64,000 bases of DNA from an uncultured Acidobacteriia bacterium (GTDB lineage: Bacteria > Acidobacteriota > Terriglobia > Bryobacterales > Bryobacteraceae): contig CAIVPR010000179.1 of NCBI GenBank assembly GCA_903907865.1, positions 1-64,000 on the forward strand, read 5' to 3'. Both the position numbers and the translations under genes were made by a program. A model generated the notes under the pieces. The model did not search any database and was not told the DNA's origin. It was given only the letters and a program-made list of their open reading frames with translations. Positions 38,775 through 47,863 of the stretch are shown in pieces; the stretch's first letter is position 1, and every line of letters starts with the position of its first letter.

Positions 38775-38835
38775 GGTGGCAATCATCCTTTTGCTCTGGA
38801 TACTGATCGGCGGAACGCGCCCAAACCTTTAGTGT

Positions 38836-40647
38836 TTATTTTCTCTCCGTCAGTTTCACCTTGGTTGAGACCTTCTTGTCCCCCCGCAGAACCTCGACCA
38901 GCACCTCGTCGCCCGCCTTGTGGGACCGCAACGCATAGGTGAAGTCGTACAAGTTGGCGATGTCGCGGTCCCCGAACGTGATGAGGATGTCGCCCGCCTT
39001 CAGGCCGCCAAGCGCCGCCGGAGACCCTTCCTTGACATCGGCGAAGCGCACACCCTTCGGCGGCTCCGCGAAATCGGGGATACTGCCGAAGTTCGGCCCG
39101 TAGCCGCCCCCACCGCCGCTAGATGACGGCGCGTTGTCGCCGCCGTGCGCGCTCACCTTGGGCTCAACCCGGATGAACTTCGGCATTTCCGGTGCCCCGT
39201 CCACCTGCCCCGCGATGTCGGCCACCAAGCTCAACACCTCGACCGCCGCCGCGCTGTCGATCTTGTCCCAAGTGTCGCCCGGCTTGTGGTAATCCCCGTG
39301 CAGCCCCGAGAAGAAGAAGAGCACCGGCACCTGCTTGGTGGTGAACGAGGTGTGGTCGCTTGACCCGTAACCGCTGTCGGAATAATCGATCTGGAACTTG
39401 TATTTCGACGCGCTGGAGTCCAGAAGCGGCTTCAACCCTGTCCCGGTACCGGCACCGCCAACATATAACTTGCCTTCGCGCACCCGGCCGATCATGTCCA
39501 AATTGGTCATCAGGGCCGCTTTGGCCAAGGGCAACAGGGGGTGGTTGGCGTAGTAGCCGGACCCCAGCAGCCCCAGTTCCTCCCCCGCGAAACTCAGGAA
39601 CAGCATCCCGCGCTTTGGCTTGGGCTTGCCCGCGAAGTAGCGGGCCAATTCGAGCACCCCGGCGGTGCCGGACGCGTTGTCGTCCGCCCCCGGATGGACG
39701 GTTCCAGCCATGGACGGTGCCATGGAATACTGTTCTCCCAGCCCGAGGTGGTCGTAATGCGCCCCGATGACCACGTACTCGTCGGTCTGTCCCGGCAGGT
39801 AGGCCACCACATTGTTTACGGTCTTGACCTCGCGCTCGATCTCGATTTTTTCGTGTATCCGTACGCCGGCCAATTCGAACGACTGCGGCTTGAGGTCCGT
39901 GTCGAGGGCCTTTTCCAAATCCCTCAGCGACTTGCCACCCAGCCATGCGTTCGCAACATCCTCTTTCACTTGGATGGTGGGAATCGGTGCCTCGGCCGGA
40001 CCGTCGGTGCGTCCGAAGGTCTCGAGCGACTCCGTGTCCGTCGCGTGGTTCATCCGGTCCGCAACCACGATCACGCCTCGCGCGCCGTGCGCCCTCGCGT
40101 TGGCCGTCTTGCTATAGGTCTGGGCGTGGTCGGTGTAGACCTTGCCCGCGAAAATGCTCTTTTCGTCGAACTCCTGCGGCTCGTGCGCCAAGACCAGAAC
40201 GAACTTGCCCTTGGCGTCGATCCCCTTGTAGTCGTCGTAGTTGTACTCGGTGGCGGTAATCCCGTAGCCTGCGAAGACGACCGGCGCGTCGAACGTGCCG
40301 CTGGCCGAGAAGCTCAACGGAATGAAGTCCTTCTCGGGCTGCAGGTCCGTGGTCTGGCCGCCAACGGAGACGTCCAGTTGGTTCCGCTTCCCCAACTTCG
40401 CCGCCGTCGTGACTTGGAACGGCTGCAAATAGCCGGTTCCCGCCACCGGCTTTAAGCCCAAGGCTTGAAACTGTTTGGCGATGTAGGCGGCTGCAGCCTC
40501 CAACTCGGGGGAGCCGGTGGCCCTTCCGCGCAACTCCGGCGACGCTAGGTACTTGATGTGGTCCAAGTAACGACCTGCGTCAAAGCCCGGGAGAGCCGCC
40601 CTGAGGAGCCCGGAAAGGACGAATGAAATTAGGATGATGCGGCGCAT
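38836..40647 (-). CDS. Exported M28 family aminopeptidase with PDZ domain
   Basis: The 603-residue protein from ATG 40647 has a signal peptide (MRRIILISFVLSGLLRAALP), a PA-type insert with HGARGVIVVADRMNHATD (about residues 175-195), and an M28 zinc-peptidase domain: YVVIGAHYDHLGLG, PGADDNASGTAGVLELARYF, LLFLSFAGEELGLLGSGYY (zinc and general-base Asp/Glu), FQIDYSDSGYGSSDHTSFTT. A PDZ domain (about residues 515-600) with GGLKAGDILITFGDRDIANL ends the protein. It probably releases amino acids from peptides in the periplasm. It is the last gene of a minus-strand run; the DsbA-like gene ends four bases upstream. Confidence 0.9.
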   Translation of the reverse strand: MRRIILISFVLSGLLRAALPGFDAGRYLDHIKYLASPELRGRATGSPELEAAAAYIAKQFQALGLKPVAGTGYLQPFQVTTAAKLGKRNQLDVSVGGQTTDLQPEKDFIPLSFSASGTFDAPVVFAGYGITATEYNYDDYKGIDAKGKFVLVLAHEPQEFDEKSIFAGKVYTDHAQTYSKTANARAHGARGVIVVADRMNHATDTESLETFGRTDGPAEAPIPTIQVKEDVANAWLGGKSLRDLEKALDTDLKPQSFELAGVRIHEKIEIEREVKTVNNVVAYLPGQTDEYVVIGAHYDHLGLGEQYSMAPSMAGTVHPGADDNASGTAGVLELARYFAGKPKPKRGMLFLSFAGEELGLLGSGYYANHPLLPLAKAALMTNLDMIGRVREGKLYVGGAGTGTGLKPLLDSSASKYKFQIDYSDSGYGSSDHTSFTTKQVPVLFFFSGLHGDYHKPGDTWDKIDSAAAVEVLSLVADIAGQVDGAPEMPKFIRVEPKVSAHGGDNAPSSSGGGGGYGPNFGSIPDFAEPPKGVRFADVKEGSPAALGGLKAGDILITFGDRDIANLYDFTYALRSHKAGDEVLVEVLRGDKKVSTKVKLTERK

Positions 40648-40651
40648 GTCG

Positions 40652-41677
40652 TTACTTTTTCTTGGCTGGAGCCGATTGCAGCGAGCCGGGCTTGGCGTCC
40701 GGAGCCGCTCCGCCGAAGGTCGGCAGCCGAACATCGCAACCGCAGTCCTCGCCCGCGTTCTTGGCCGTCTTCTGGTAGCCGATCTCGAAGTCGATGACGT
40801 ACTTCAGGTCAGGCCACGAGGATACGCCGCCCAGCCGCCGACCGTTGACGAAGATCGTCGGGGTCTGGTTGACCGAAAGGCTTTGGCCGATCAACTGCGA
40901 CCGGTCCACCTCCTTCTCGGTGTCCTTGGACTCGATGCAGCTGTTCAATTGAGCGGCATCAAGGTCCGACTTGGTCTTGGCGAACTCCAGCACCTTCGCG
41001 GTCAGGTTGTCGGCGTTGATGTCGGCCTGCTTGTCGAAGATCCAATCGTGGAAATCCCAATAGGTGGACGCACTCTGCTTGAACACGCACCGACCGGCGC
41101 GCGCCGCGGGACGCGCCCACGGATGGATCTGCTCCAAGGGATAGTCGAAATAATAGAGCCGGACCTCGGTCGGGAAGGCCTTCAAAAGGTTGTCGCGGAG
41201 GGATTTCGATTGTTCGCGGCAGTACGGGCACTCGTAGTCGCTGAATTCGGCGATCACCACCGGCGCGCCGGGCGTGCCGAACGCCGGCTGGCCCTCGGTC
41301 TTGATCTTGTCCAGTTCCGGCTTGAACGGGTTGGCTGCGATGTCGTAGACCAAGCCGCGGATGATCCGCTGTCCGTCGTAGGAAATGTAGAACTTTTCGT
41401 CCTGCATCTGGGCCCCGCTGATGCCGCGTACGGAGACCTCGTAGTAGCCGGGCATGGGGCCCGGTTTCTGGTCCTTGATGTCGACGGTGATGCCCTCGGG
41501 CCAGACGAACAGATGGCGTACGTAGGCTTCGAGATCGGCCTTGCTGAGGGCCGACTTCTTGGCGGACGCAGGGCCAGCCGGAGCCGGTACCTTGACCGGT
41601 GCCGCCGGTTTCGGGGCCGGGGTCTGTGCGGCCAGCACGCCGGCAAGCGACAGAATCGGGATGAGCTTCTTGACCAT
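40652..41677 (-). CDS. Exported DsbA-like thioredoxin-fold protein
   Basis: From ATG 41677 the 341-residue protein has a signal peptide (MVKKLIPILSLAGVLAAQTP), a proline/alanine-rich linker, an alpha/beta domain (about residues 40-125) and a DsbA/G-type thioredoxin domain with the redox motif ECPYCREQSKSLRD (about residues 153-168) and the cis-proline loop NQTPTIFVNGRRLGG. It likely catalyses disulfide formation or isomerisation in the periplasm. Four cysteines outside the active site (AGRCVF, LNSCIES, EDCGCD) are unusual for DsbA. The neighbouring M28 peptidase may be a folding client, but that is inferred from gene order only. Confidence 0.8.
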   Translation of the reverse strand: MVKKLIPILSLAGVLAAQTPAPKPAAPVKVPAPAGPASAKKSALSKADLEAYVRHLFVWPEGITVDIKDQKPGPMPGYYEVSVRGISGAQMQDEKFYISYDGQRIIRGLVYDIAANPFKPELDKIKTEGQPAFGTPGAPVVIAEFSDYECPYCREQSKSLRDNLLKAFPTEVRLYYFDYPLEQIHPWARPAARAGRCVFKQSASTYWDFHDWIFDKQADINADNLTAKVLEFAKTKSDLDAAQLNSCIESKDTEKEVDRSQLIGQSLSVNQTPTIFVNGRRLGGVSSWPDLKYVIDFEIGYQKTAKNAGEDCGCDVRLPTFGGAAPDAKPGSLQSAPAKKK

Positions 41678-41707
41678 TCTCTTAAACCTTCCTACTGGGA
41701 CTGCCAC

Positions 41708-43249
41708 CTACATCACCGGACCGATGCGCCACGGCACGAATTCGTGGTGGCCGAGAATTTCCGCCTTGGTGCGCTCGCCCGACGCCGCCCGCAGGATTGT
41801 GTCGAAGATGTCCTTGCCCACTTCCTGCACCGTCCGGTCGCCGTCGGCAATCGCGCCCGCGTTGATGTCCATATTGTCGAGCATCCGCCGGTACGTGTTG
41901 CTGTTGCTCGCGATCTTGATCACCGGCACGGTCGGGAACCCGATGGCCGACCCCCGCCCGGTGGTGAAGACGATCATGTTGCAACCGCCCGCGGCGAGAC
42001 CGGCAAGCGAAGGCGGATCGTAGCCCGGCGTGTTCATGAAGTTGAAGCCGGGCACCGTGATGCGTTCGGCATAGCCGACGGCGTCGTTCAGCGTGGAGGC
42101 TCCTGCCTTGGCGACCGCGCCCAAGGACTTTTCGACAATGTTCGTCAAGCCGCCCTCCTTGTTACCGGGGGAAGGATTGTCGTCAAAGGTGCCGCCGGTA
42201 AACTGCTTGAGGTAACGCTTGTACATGTCGACGTAGCCGAGCAGCTTCTCCGCTACCTCGCGGTTGCGCGACCGGCGGACCAGCAGGTGTTCGGCCCCGA
42301 AGATCTCCGTCGTTTCCGCCAAGACCGTGGCGCCGCCGAGCGCGGCCAGCATGTCGGACGCCACGCCCAACGCCGGGTTGGCAGTGATGCCGGAGAACGA
42401 GTCCGACCCGCCGCAATTCAGACCCAATGTGATCTTCGATGCAGGCACGGTGGTGCGCTTCTCGGCGGCGCACTGCTCCAGCAACTGCTTGATCTCGCGG
42501 CGTGCGGCCTCGGTGGCTCCGCGCGTGCCGCCGGATCCTTGGAGCGTCAGTCCGACCAGCCGGTCCGTGCGGGGCGCGTTCGGCCCCAAGTAGTGTTCGA
42601 TCTGGTTGACTTCGCAGCCCAGGCCGAGGATGACGGCCGCGGAGACGTTGGGGTGCGCCAGTACGCCGGAGAGAGTGCGGCGCAATTGCCGCTCGTCCTC
42701 GCCCCGCGACATCCCGCAGCCTTCGCCGTGGGGAAACGCGACTACGCCGTCTATGTTGTCCGGCAAGGTTTCACCCAGGAAGCTGCGTTCGATCAACTGC
42801 GTCGTGTAGGCCGCGCAGTTGCTGGCCGCGACGACGGCGATGTAGTTGCGCGTGCCCACCCGCCCGTCCTCTCGGACATAGCCCTCGAAAGTGGGCATGT
42901 TGGCGGGCGTCGGCGGAAACGGGACCTCGCCCACGGGGAATTGGTAGTCGAACGCCATTTCCTCGAAGGCCACGTTTTGGGTGTGGACGTGTTCACCTAT
43001 GCGGATCGGGCGGCTGGCCGGGCCGATGCGTTGGCCGTAGCGGTGCAATTGGGATCCGGCCGCGATGTCCGTCAGGGCGATCTTGTGGCCTGCGGGGACC
43101 GGCGTCGCGACTGTCAATTCCACGCCTCCGATCCGCAGCACCTGGCCGGGCGTAAGGGGCACGCGCGCGATCGCGACATTGTCGGACGGGTGCAGCTGGA
43201 TGGCGGAATTTTCGGGGGTCGGGAGCTTTTGGATTTCTAGAAGAGCCAT
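41708..43249 (-). CDS. UxaA/GarD-type hexuronate or aldarate dehydratase
   Basis: The 513-residue protein has an N-terminal SAF domain (about residues 15-95) with [20 protein letters not shown] and [11 protein letters not shown], and a large UxaA domain: [29 protein letters not shown] with GCGM-type cysteines, [31 protein letters not shown] (about residue 285-305), and the C-terminal [20 protein letters not shown]. This fused layout is that of altronate dehydratase and galactarate dehydratase, which remove water from sugar acids in uronate catabolism using a metal. The two cannot be told apart here. No other uronate gene is adjacent. Confidence 0.85.
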   Translation of the reverse strand: MALLEIQKLPTPENSAIQLHPSDNVAIARVPLTPGQVLRIGGVELTVATPVPAGHKIALTDIAAGSQLHRYGQRIGPASRPIRIGEHVHTQNVAFEEMAFDYQFPVGEVPFPPTPANMPTFEGYVREDGRVGTRNYIAVVAASNCAAYTTQLIERSFLGETLPDNIDGVVAFPHGEGCGMSRGEDERQLRRTLSGVLAHPNVSAAVILGLGCEVNQIEHYLGPNAPRTDRLVGLTLQGSGGTRGATEAARREIKQLLEQCAAEKRTTVPASKITLGLNCGGSDSFSGITANPALGVASDMLAALGGATVLAETTEIFGAEHLLVRRSRNREVAEKLLGYVDMYKRYLKQFTGGTFDDNPSPGNKEGGLTNIVEKSLGAVAKAGASTLNDAVGYAERITVPGFNFMNTPGYDPPSLAGLAAGGCNMIVFTTGRGSAIGFPTVPVIKIASNSNTYRRMLDNMDINAGAIADGDRTVQEVGKDIFDTILRAASGERTKAEILGHHEFVPWRIGPVM

Positions 43250-43273
43250 GTTTTCAGTTGGTTGGCGCCGGTT

Positions 43274-43861
43274 TCAGCGCATCAGGATATGTTCGGTGGT
43301 CTGTCCGCCGCTGTGCAGGTGCAGGCGGTTGTAGAGCGGGTGGAACCAGAGGCCGGTGCCGTCGGGGGTGGCGGGAATTTCGGCCGGGGAGTCGATGAAA
43401 ATGCCGGATTCGGTGTCGTCCTCGTCCCGACCATCGTCGAGCAGCTTGCCGATATGGGCGTGGAGGTGGCATTGGGTCCGCGAGGCGTCGCCGTTGAATG
43501 CGATCCCCCACTGGTCACCCCAGACTTCCTTGGCCTTGGCGATGGCGGCGGACCAGAACCGGAGGCGCTCGGCGGGAGACATGCGGGCGAGCGGATTGGC
43601 ACCATCATAAACGGCGCGGGGCACAGCCAGCCAGCGGTTGGGCTTGGTGGGATTCACGTCCTTGATGAGTAGGACGGGCTCGTCGCCCGGATGTTTCGAG
43701 ATTTCGACACACAAACTGCAGGTGCGCTGGGCGGCTGAGCGGGGGTCGGACAGATCGCAGACGCAGCCGCGGATGTCGGCCCGCAGGGCAGAAACCGTGA
43801 GGAGTATCGCGATAAGACAGGCCCGCACCAAATCATTAGTATATGGGGTGCCGGCTGTCAT
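43274..43861 (-). CDS. Exported HIT-like hydrolase (CDP-diacylglycerol diphosphatase-like)
   Basis: The 195-residue product from ATG 43861 has a hydrophobic segment (LVRACLIAILLTVSALRA) that can serve as signal or anchor; a GTG at 43828 would place it at the very N-terminus and is a good alternative start. The mature part has CDLSDPRSAAQRTCSLCVEI and a HIT-type triad HLHAHIGKLL at about residue 133-142, in the order seen in bacterial CDP-diacylglycerol pyrophosphatases. It may hydrolyse a pyrophosphate bond in the periplasm. It is the first gene of the minus-strand run ending at 38836 and lies 24 bases before the dehydratase. Confidence 0.65.
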   Translation of the reverse strand: MTAGTPYTNDLVRACLIAILLTVSALRADIRGCVCDLSDPRSAAQRTCSLCVEISKHPGDEPVLLIKDVNPTKPNRWLAVPRAVYDGANPLARMSPAERLRFWSAAIAKAKEVWGDQWGIAFNGDASRTQCHLHAHIGKLLDDGRDEDDTESGIFIDSPAEIPATPDGTGLWFHPLYNRLHLHSGGQTTEHILMR

Positions 43862-44003
43862 GAGAGGCGGCACTCCGATACGGGGAAACAGCAGCCGGCG
43901 CAGGGCGTTGACGGCTGTCGTCAGGCACGTCGGCGCGGTACCCCTCCGGGCTGGCTCGCCCGCCGTGTGCGGTCGACTCGACGTTTGATATTCTCACTAG
44001 GCA

Positions 44004-45179
44004 ATGGCAGACAACGGAATTCGGTTTTCGCGGGTGGCCGCGACATTTGCGCTCATGGCGCTCGTAGGCGGCGCGCAGACGGCGGGACCGGTTTTCGACC
44101 CGATCATGCGGTCGCTCCTCGACAGCCACCAGTTGGCCGGGGCTGTTGTGATGGTGGCGTCCAAGGACTCTGTGTTGAATCTGGAGGCGTCCGGTTACGC
44201 CGATCTCGCGGCCAAGACGCCCATGAAAACCGATTCCCTGTTCTGGATCGCATCCATGAGTAAGCCGATCACGGCGACCGCATTCATGATGCTGGTGGAC
44301 GAGGGCAAGGTCAACGTCGACGATCCAGTGGAAAAGTATTTGCCCGAATACAAGAACCAATGGCTGGCGGTCGAGGAGGACAAGGAGCACCTGCTGTTGC
44401 GGCGACCCAAGCAGAAAATCCTCGTCCGGCACATTCTGAGCCATACGAGCGGATTGCCCGCGACGTCCCTGATCGAACAGCCAACGCTGGACCTGCTGCG
44501 GCTGCGCGACGCCGTGCTCAGCTACACGCTGACTCCGCTGAAGACGGAGCCGGGAACAAAGTACTCGTACTCGAACGCCGGGATCAATACGGCCGGTCGG
44601 ATCATTGAAGTGGTTAGCGGAATGCCCTACGAGGAGTTCCTGCAGAAGCGGCTGTTCGACCCGCTGGGGATGACGGACACGACGTTCTGGCCCAGCGAGG
44701 CGCAACTCAAGAGGCTGGCAAAGTCGTACAAGCTGAAGAAGGACGGGAGCGCGCTGGAGGAAGAGACTGTGACCCAGTTGCGGTATCCGCTCAACGACCG
44801 GTCGCGGCAGCCGATGCCGGCGGGCGGGCTGTTTTCCACGACGGCGGACACGCTGCGCTTTTGCCAGATGATTCTGAGTGGCGGGGTGTACAAGGGTCGG
44901 CGGTACTTGTCCGAGGCGGCGCTGAAGCAGATGACGTCGTTGCAGACGGGCGATTTGCCGGAGGGGTATGGATTCGGCTGGTCGGTGTTGAAGAAGGCCG
45001 CAGGGGACGGACGCAGCGCTGGAACGTTCGGACACGGCGGCGCGTACAAGACGGCGATGTGGATCGACCCGGCGCTGGGGCGGATTTTCATTCTGATGCG
45101 GCACGAGGCTGGGACCGACAACACAAAGCTGGAGCCGGATTTCCTGAAGTTGGCGGTGCAGCGGTTCGGGGGACGGTAA
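44004..45179 (+). CDS. Exported beta-lactamase/DD-peptidase family serine hydrolase
   Basis: The 391-residue protein has an N-terminal hydrophobic signal (about residues 8-25). Motifs of the class C group are all visible: nucleophile S-x-x-K as ASMSKPITATAFMM (about residue 85), Y-x-N as YSYSNAGINTAG (about residue 190) and the third motif as FGHGGAYKT (about residue 343). Additional SHTSGLPATSL fits esterase EstB-like members. Substrates may be esters, D-amino-acid peptides or lactams. TATTCT at 43989-43994 lies nine bases before the ATG. It is convergent with the amidohydrolase, with a REP-like element between them. Confidence 0.85.
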   Translation: MADNGIRFSRVAATFALMALVGGAQTAGPVFDPIMRSLLDSHQLAGAVVMVASKDSVLNLEASGYADLAAKTPMKTDSLFWIASMSKPITATAFMMLVDEGKVNVDDPVEKYLPEYKNQWLAVEEDKEHLLLRRPKQKILVRHILSHTSGLPATSLIEQPTLDLLRLRDAVLSYTLTPLKTEPGTKYSYSNAGINTAGRIIEVVSGMPYEEFLQKRLFDPLGMTDTTFWPSEAQLKRLAKSYKLKKDGSALEEETVTQLRYPLNDRSRQPMPAGGLFSTTADTLRFCQMILSGGVYKGRRYLSEAALKQMTSLQTGDLPEGYGFGWSVLKKAAGDGRSAGTFGHGGAYKTAMWIDPALGRIFILMRHEAGTDNTKLEPDFLKLAVQRFGGR

Positions 45180-45303
45180 GGGGCTTTAGGGCTGGCGCGG
45201 CATGAGCAGAGCACCGGGTGGAAGTCGAAAACGAATGCCTGGCGATTCCGACGTCAACCTAGAAACGGCAGTTGGCCGTGTCACGGCGCATTCCCGGTTC
45301 CCC

Positions 45304-45383
45304 GAACAAACACTCCCTAGCGGTCGTGGCTCTGCCGAATCAGCATGGTACCGAGCCACGACCGCTAGGGAGTGCTTGTTTCG
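45304..45383. repeat. Dispersed palindromic (REP-like) element
   Basis: Left arm 45304-45334 and right arm 45351-45383 form an inverted repeat of about 31 bases with three mismatches around a 16-base loop; the shared core is actccctagcggtcgtggct. A degenerate copy in the reverse orientation occurs at 13599-13675. The element lies in the 291-base gap between two convergent genes (45180-45470), where I see nothing else. It could form a long hairpin on either strand and help end transcription. Confidence 0.75.
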
Positions 45384-45470
45384 AGCCCTGCGCAGACTCG
45401 GAACAAGAGTCCCATCCGGCGCACCGTCGCGTGTCGTACTCTTCTTCGCTAACCTTCCCCTACTGGGCCC

Positions 45471-46742
45471 CTACTGGGCGGCGCGCACCACGGTGCCGCC
45501 CTTCATCACGAACTTCACCCGCTCCAAAGCGCTGACATCCTTCAAAGGGTCGCCCGGAACGGCCACAATATCGGCCAAATAGCCAGGCTTCAGCACCCCG
45601 ATCCGCGTCTCCCACCCAAGCAGCTTCGCGGCGTTCATCGTCCCCGCTTGGATCGCCCCCAGCGGCGTCATCCCGTTCTTCACCAACAGCGTGAACTCGC
45701 GCCCCTGCGTCCCGTGCGGAAACGGTCCCACGTCCGACCCCATCGCTACCGGCACGCCGGCGGCCAACTGCTTCTTAAACTCGGCCTCGTGCAGCCGGAT
45801 CAGCTCGGCGTAGCGGGCCTTGCGCGCGGGCGAACCAGCGTGGTCGGCGAAGTACTGGAGGATGGTGAAGGTCGGCACGGCGAAGATGCCTTTTTCGCGC
45901 ATGATCCGCATGGTTTCGTCGCTCAACTGCTCGGCGTGGTCGATTGACGACACCCCGGCCCGCGCCGCGAACAGGGTCCCCGGCTCGCCGGAGGCATGCA
46001 CGGCGACCTTCTTGCCGACCCGCGCGGCCTCGTTCACCGCCGCGGTCAAATCGGCCTCGCTGTACTGCCACGGGGTCTTCAAATGCCCGTCGACGATGGA
46101 ATCCTTGCCCGTCTCGTAGATCTTGATGAAGTCCGCGCCTTCCTTGAACTGCTGGCGGATCACGGCGACCAACTCCGCGGCGTTGTTTGCGACGGTCGCG
46201 TTCGAGAGCACGTGCTGGTCGGGGTTGTAGCCGACGGCGTCCTCGTGGCCGCCTAGAATGTCGACCGCATTGCCGCTGATGCGCAGGCGCGGGCCGGGAA
46301 TCAGGTCCTTGTCGATGGCGTTGCGGACGGCGGTGTCGGCGGATCCGGCCCCTTCCGTGCCCATGTCGCGCTCGGCGGTGAATCCGGCCAGCAGGTCGGC
46401 CTTGGCCGCGAGCGTGGCGATGATGGTGCGCTGGGGCACCGACTCCTCCACGGTCTGCAGGTCCTCGGCGCCCGGATGTAGGAACAGATGGACGTGGGTG
46501 TCGATCAGGCCCGGCAGCAGCGTTGAGTCGCCGAGTTCCACGACCTCCGCGCCGGTGGGGCGGGCCACCGTCGTGCCCACGGAGACGATGCGCTCGCCCT
46601 GGACGAGGATTTCGCCGGGGGCCGTGACGCGACCGGTTTCGACGTCAAGAACGCGGGCGGCGCGCAGCACGACCGCCTTTTGCTGCGCGTCAAGCAGTCC
46701 GCAACAAAACAAACCCAGTGCCAACGCTACCCGGAAACTCAT
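45471..46742 (-). CDS. Exported amidohydrolase (imidazolonepropionase-like)
   Basis: The 423-residue protein has a signal peptide (MSFRVALALGLFCCGLLDAQ) and the metal-dependent amidohydrolase motifs: LPGLIDTHVHLFLHPG (HxH, about residue 82), a metal-bridging lysine region in GADFIKIYETG (about residue 210), VAVHASGEPG (about residue 250), a second His in SSIDHAEQLSD, and GSDVGPFPHG (Asp, about residue 336). Related enzymes hydrolyse cyclic or N-acylated amino acids and dipeptides. The start overlaps the propeller gene stop by four bases, so the two form a coupled pair. Confidence 0.85.
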   Translation of the reverse strand: MSFRVALALGLFCCGLLDAQQKAVVLRAARVLDVETGRVTAPGEILVQGERIVSVGTTVARPTGAEVVELGDSTLLPGLIDTHVHLFLHPGAEDLQTVEESVPQRTIIATLAAKADLLAGFTAERDMGTEGAGSADTAVRNAIDKDLIPGPRLRISGNAVDILGGHEDAVGYNPDQHVLSNATVANNAAELVAVIRQQFKEGADFIKIYETGKDSIVDGHLKTPWQYSEADLTAAVNEAARVGKKVAVHASGEPGTLFAARAGVSSIDHAEQLSDETMRIMREKGIFAVPTFTILQYFADHAGSPARKARYAELIRLHEAEFKKQLAAGVPVAMGSDVGPFPHGTQGREFTLLVKNGMTPLGAIQAGTMNAAKLLGWETRIGVLKPGYLADIVAVPGDPLKDVSALERVKFVMKGGTVVRAAQ

Positions 46743-47809
46743 CGGCGGACCGCCCAGGCCATGCCGTCCGGTTGCTTGCCCGCGTCGAGACGCCCGGTGA
46801 TCGTGAGCGTCTTCAGGTCGATGATGGCGACCGAATTCTCCGGGGTGCAGGCGACGAAAGCGCGTGCCCCGTCCGGCTGCATTTGGATGCCGGCCGCGCC
46901 CTTCTCGATCTTGAGGCGCTTGATTTCCTTGCGGGTAGCGACGTCGAAGATCGCGACTTCGGGCGCGCCCAGCATCGACACGAAGGCCAGCTTGCCGTCC
47001 GGCGTGATCTTGAGGCGGTTCGCGGATTTCACGTTGGCTTGCAAGGTTTGGGATACGGCCTTGGCCTTGAGGTCGAGGATAGAGATCGTGCCGTCACCCG
47101 CGTTGGCCGCCCAGAGTTCGACACCGTTCGGGGCCACGTCGAAGCCTTCGGCACCGGGCCCAACCGGCACCACCGTTTCGAGCCAATCCTTCCGGGGACC
47201 GCCGGGGCCGGGACCACCGGGTCCACGTCCGCCTGGAGGGGGTCCGCCCGGAGGAGGTCCACCCGGTCCACCGGGTCCACGACCCTGGCCGGGCGTCGTT
47301 TCATCAATGATGGTCATGGTGGCGGAGCTGATGTTCGACGTCACCATGCGTTTCAAATCGTCGAACACGTAGATCATGTGGGTCCGGTTCTGGCCGGTGC
47401 CGAGGATCCAGTCGATCTTGCTGGTTGCGGGATCGTAGCTGCCGATGGCCTTTGCCGCTTCGGCCGTGAACCACACCTTGCCGCCCGCGAACCACAAGCC
47501 GTGGGGACCGCGCAGGGGGCCGAGGTCGATGGTGGGCAGGGCCTGGATCTTCACCAGGTCCACCACGGAGATGGTGTTGTAGCCTCCGCCCGCGTAGTTG
47601 GAAATATAGGCGGTCTTGCCGTCCGCCGACACGGTGACTTCGTGGGGATCCGGACCGCTCGGGGCCTTGCCCAGCACCTTCAGGGAGACCGGATCGATGA
47701 CCGACAGCGTCTGGTCGGCCTTGGAAAGGACCAGCAACGACTGGGACTGTGCCCAGGCGCCGGTAGCGCAAAGGAGCAGGGCCGGGAAGAGGATGGATCT
47801 ACGCTTCAT
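46739..47809 (-). CDS. Exported YncE-like beta-propeller protein
   Basis: From ATG 47809 the 356-residue product has a signal peptide (MKRRSILFPALLLCATGAWA) and repeated propeller strands of the YVTN/YncE kind: LLVLSKADQTLSVIDPVSLK, VTVSADGKTAYISNYAGG, KITPDGKLAFVSMLGAPEVA, MQPDGARAFVACTPENSVAI. A Gly/Pro-rich insertion (about residues 174-200; DNA about 47205-47290) interrupts the propeller. Such proteins bind ligands or act as scaffolds; no catalytic site is visible. ATG 47821 is an alternative start. The amidohydrolase is downstream with a four-base overlap. Confidence 0.8.
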   Translation of the reverse strand: MKRRSILFPALLLCATGAWAQSQSLLVLSKADQTLSVIDPVSLKVLGKAPSGPDPHEVTVSADGKTAYISNYAGGGYNTISVVDLVKIQALPTIDLGPLRGPHGLWFAGGKVWFTAEAAKAIGSYDPATSKIDWILGTGQNRTHMIYVFDDLKRMVTSNISSATMTIIDETTPGQGRGPGGPGGPPPGGPPPGGRGPGGPGPGGPRKDWLETVVPVGPGAEGFDVAPNGVELWAANAGDGTISILDLKAKAVSQTLQANVKSANRLKITPDGKLAFVSMLGAPEVAIFDVATRKEIKRLKIEKGAAGIQMQPDGARAFVACTPENSVAIIDLKTLTITGRLDAGKQPDGMAWAVRR

Positions 47810-47863
47810 CTCGACCACCATACCACCTTCGAACTGCAACCGGCACGCTATCCTGTTTTGTTC

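Noticed and set aside
40634..43240. Long plus-strand open frame of about 868 codons
   Set aside because: It is antisense to the DsbA-like and UxaA-type genes and has no start signals or domains.
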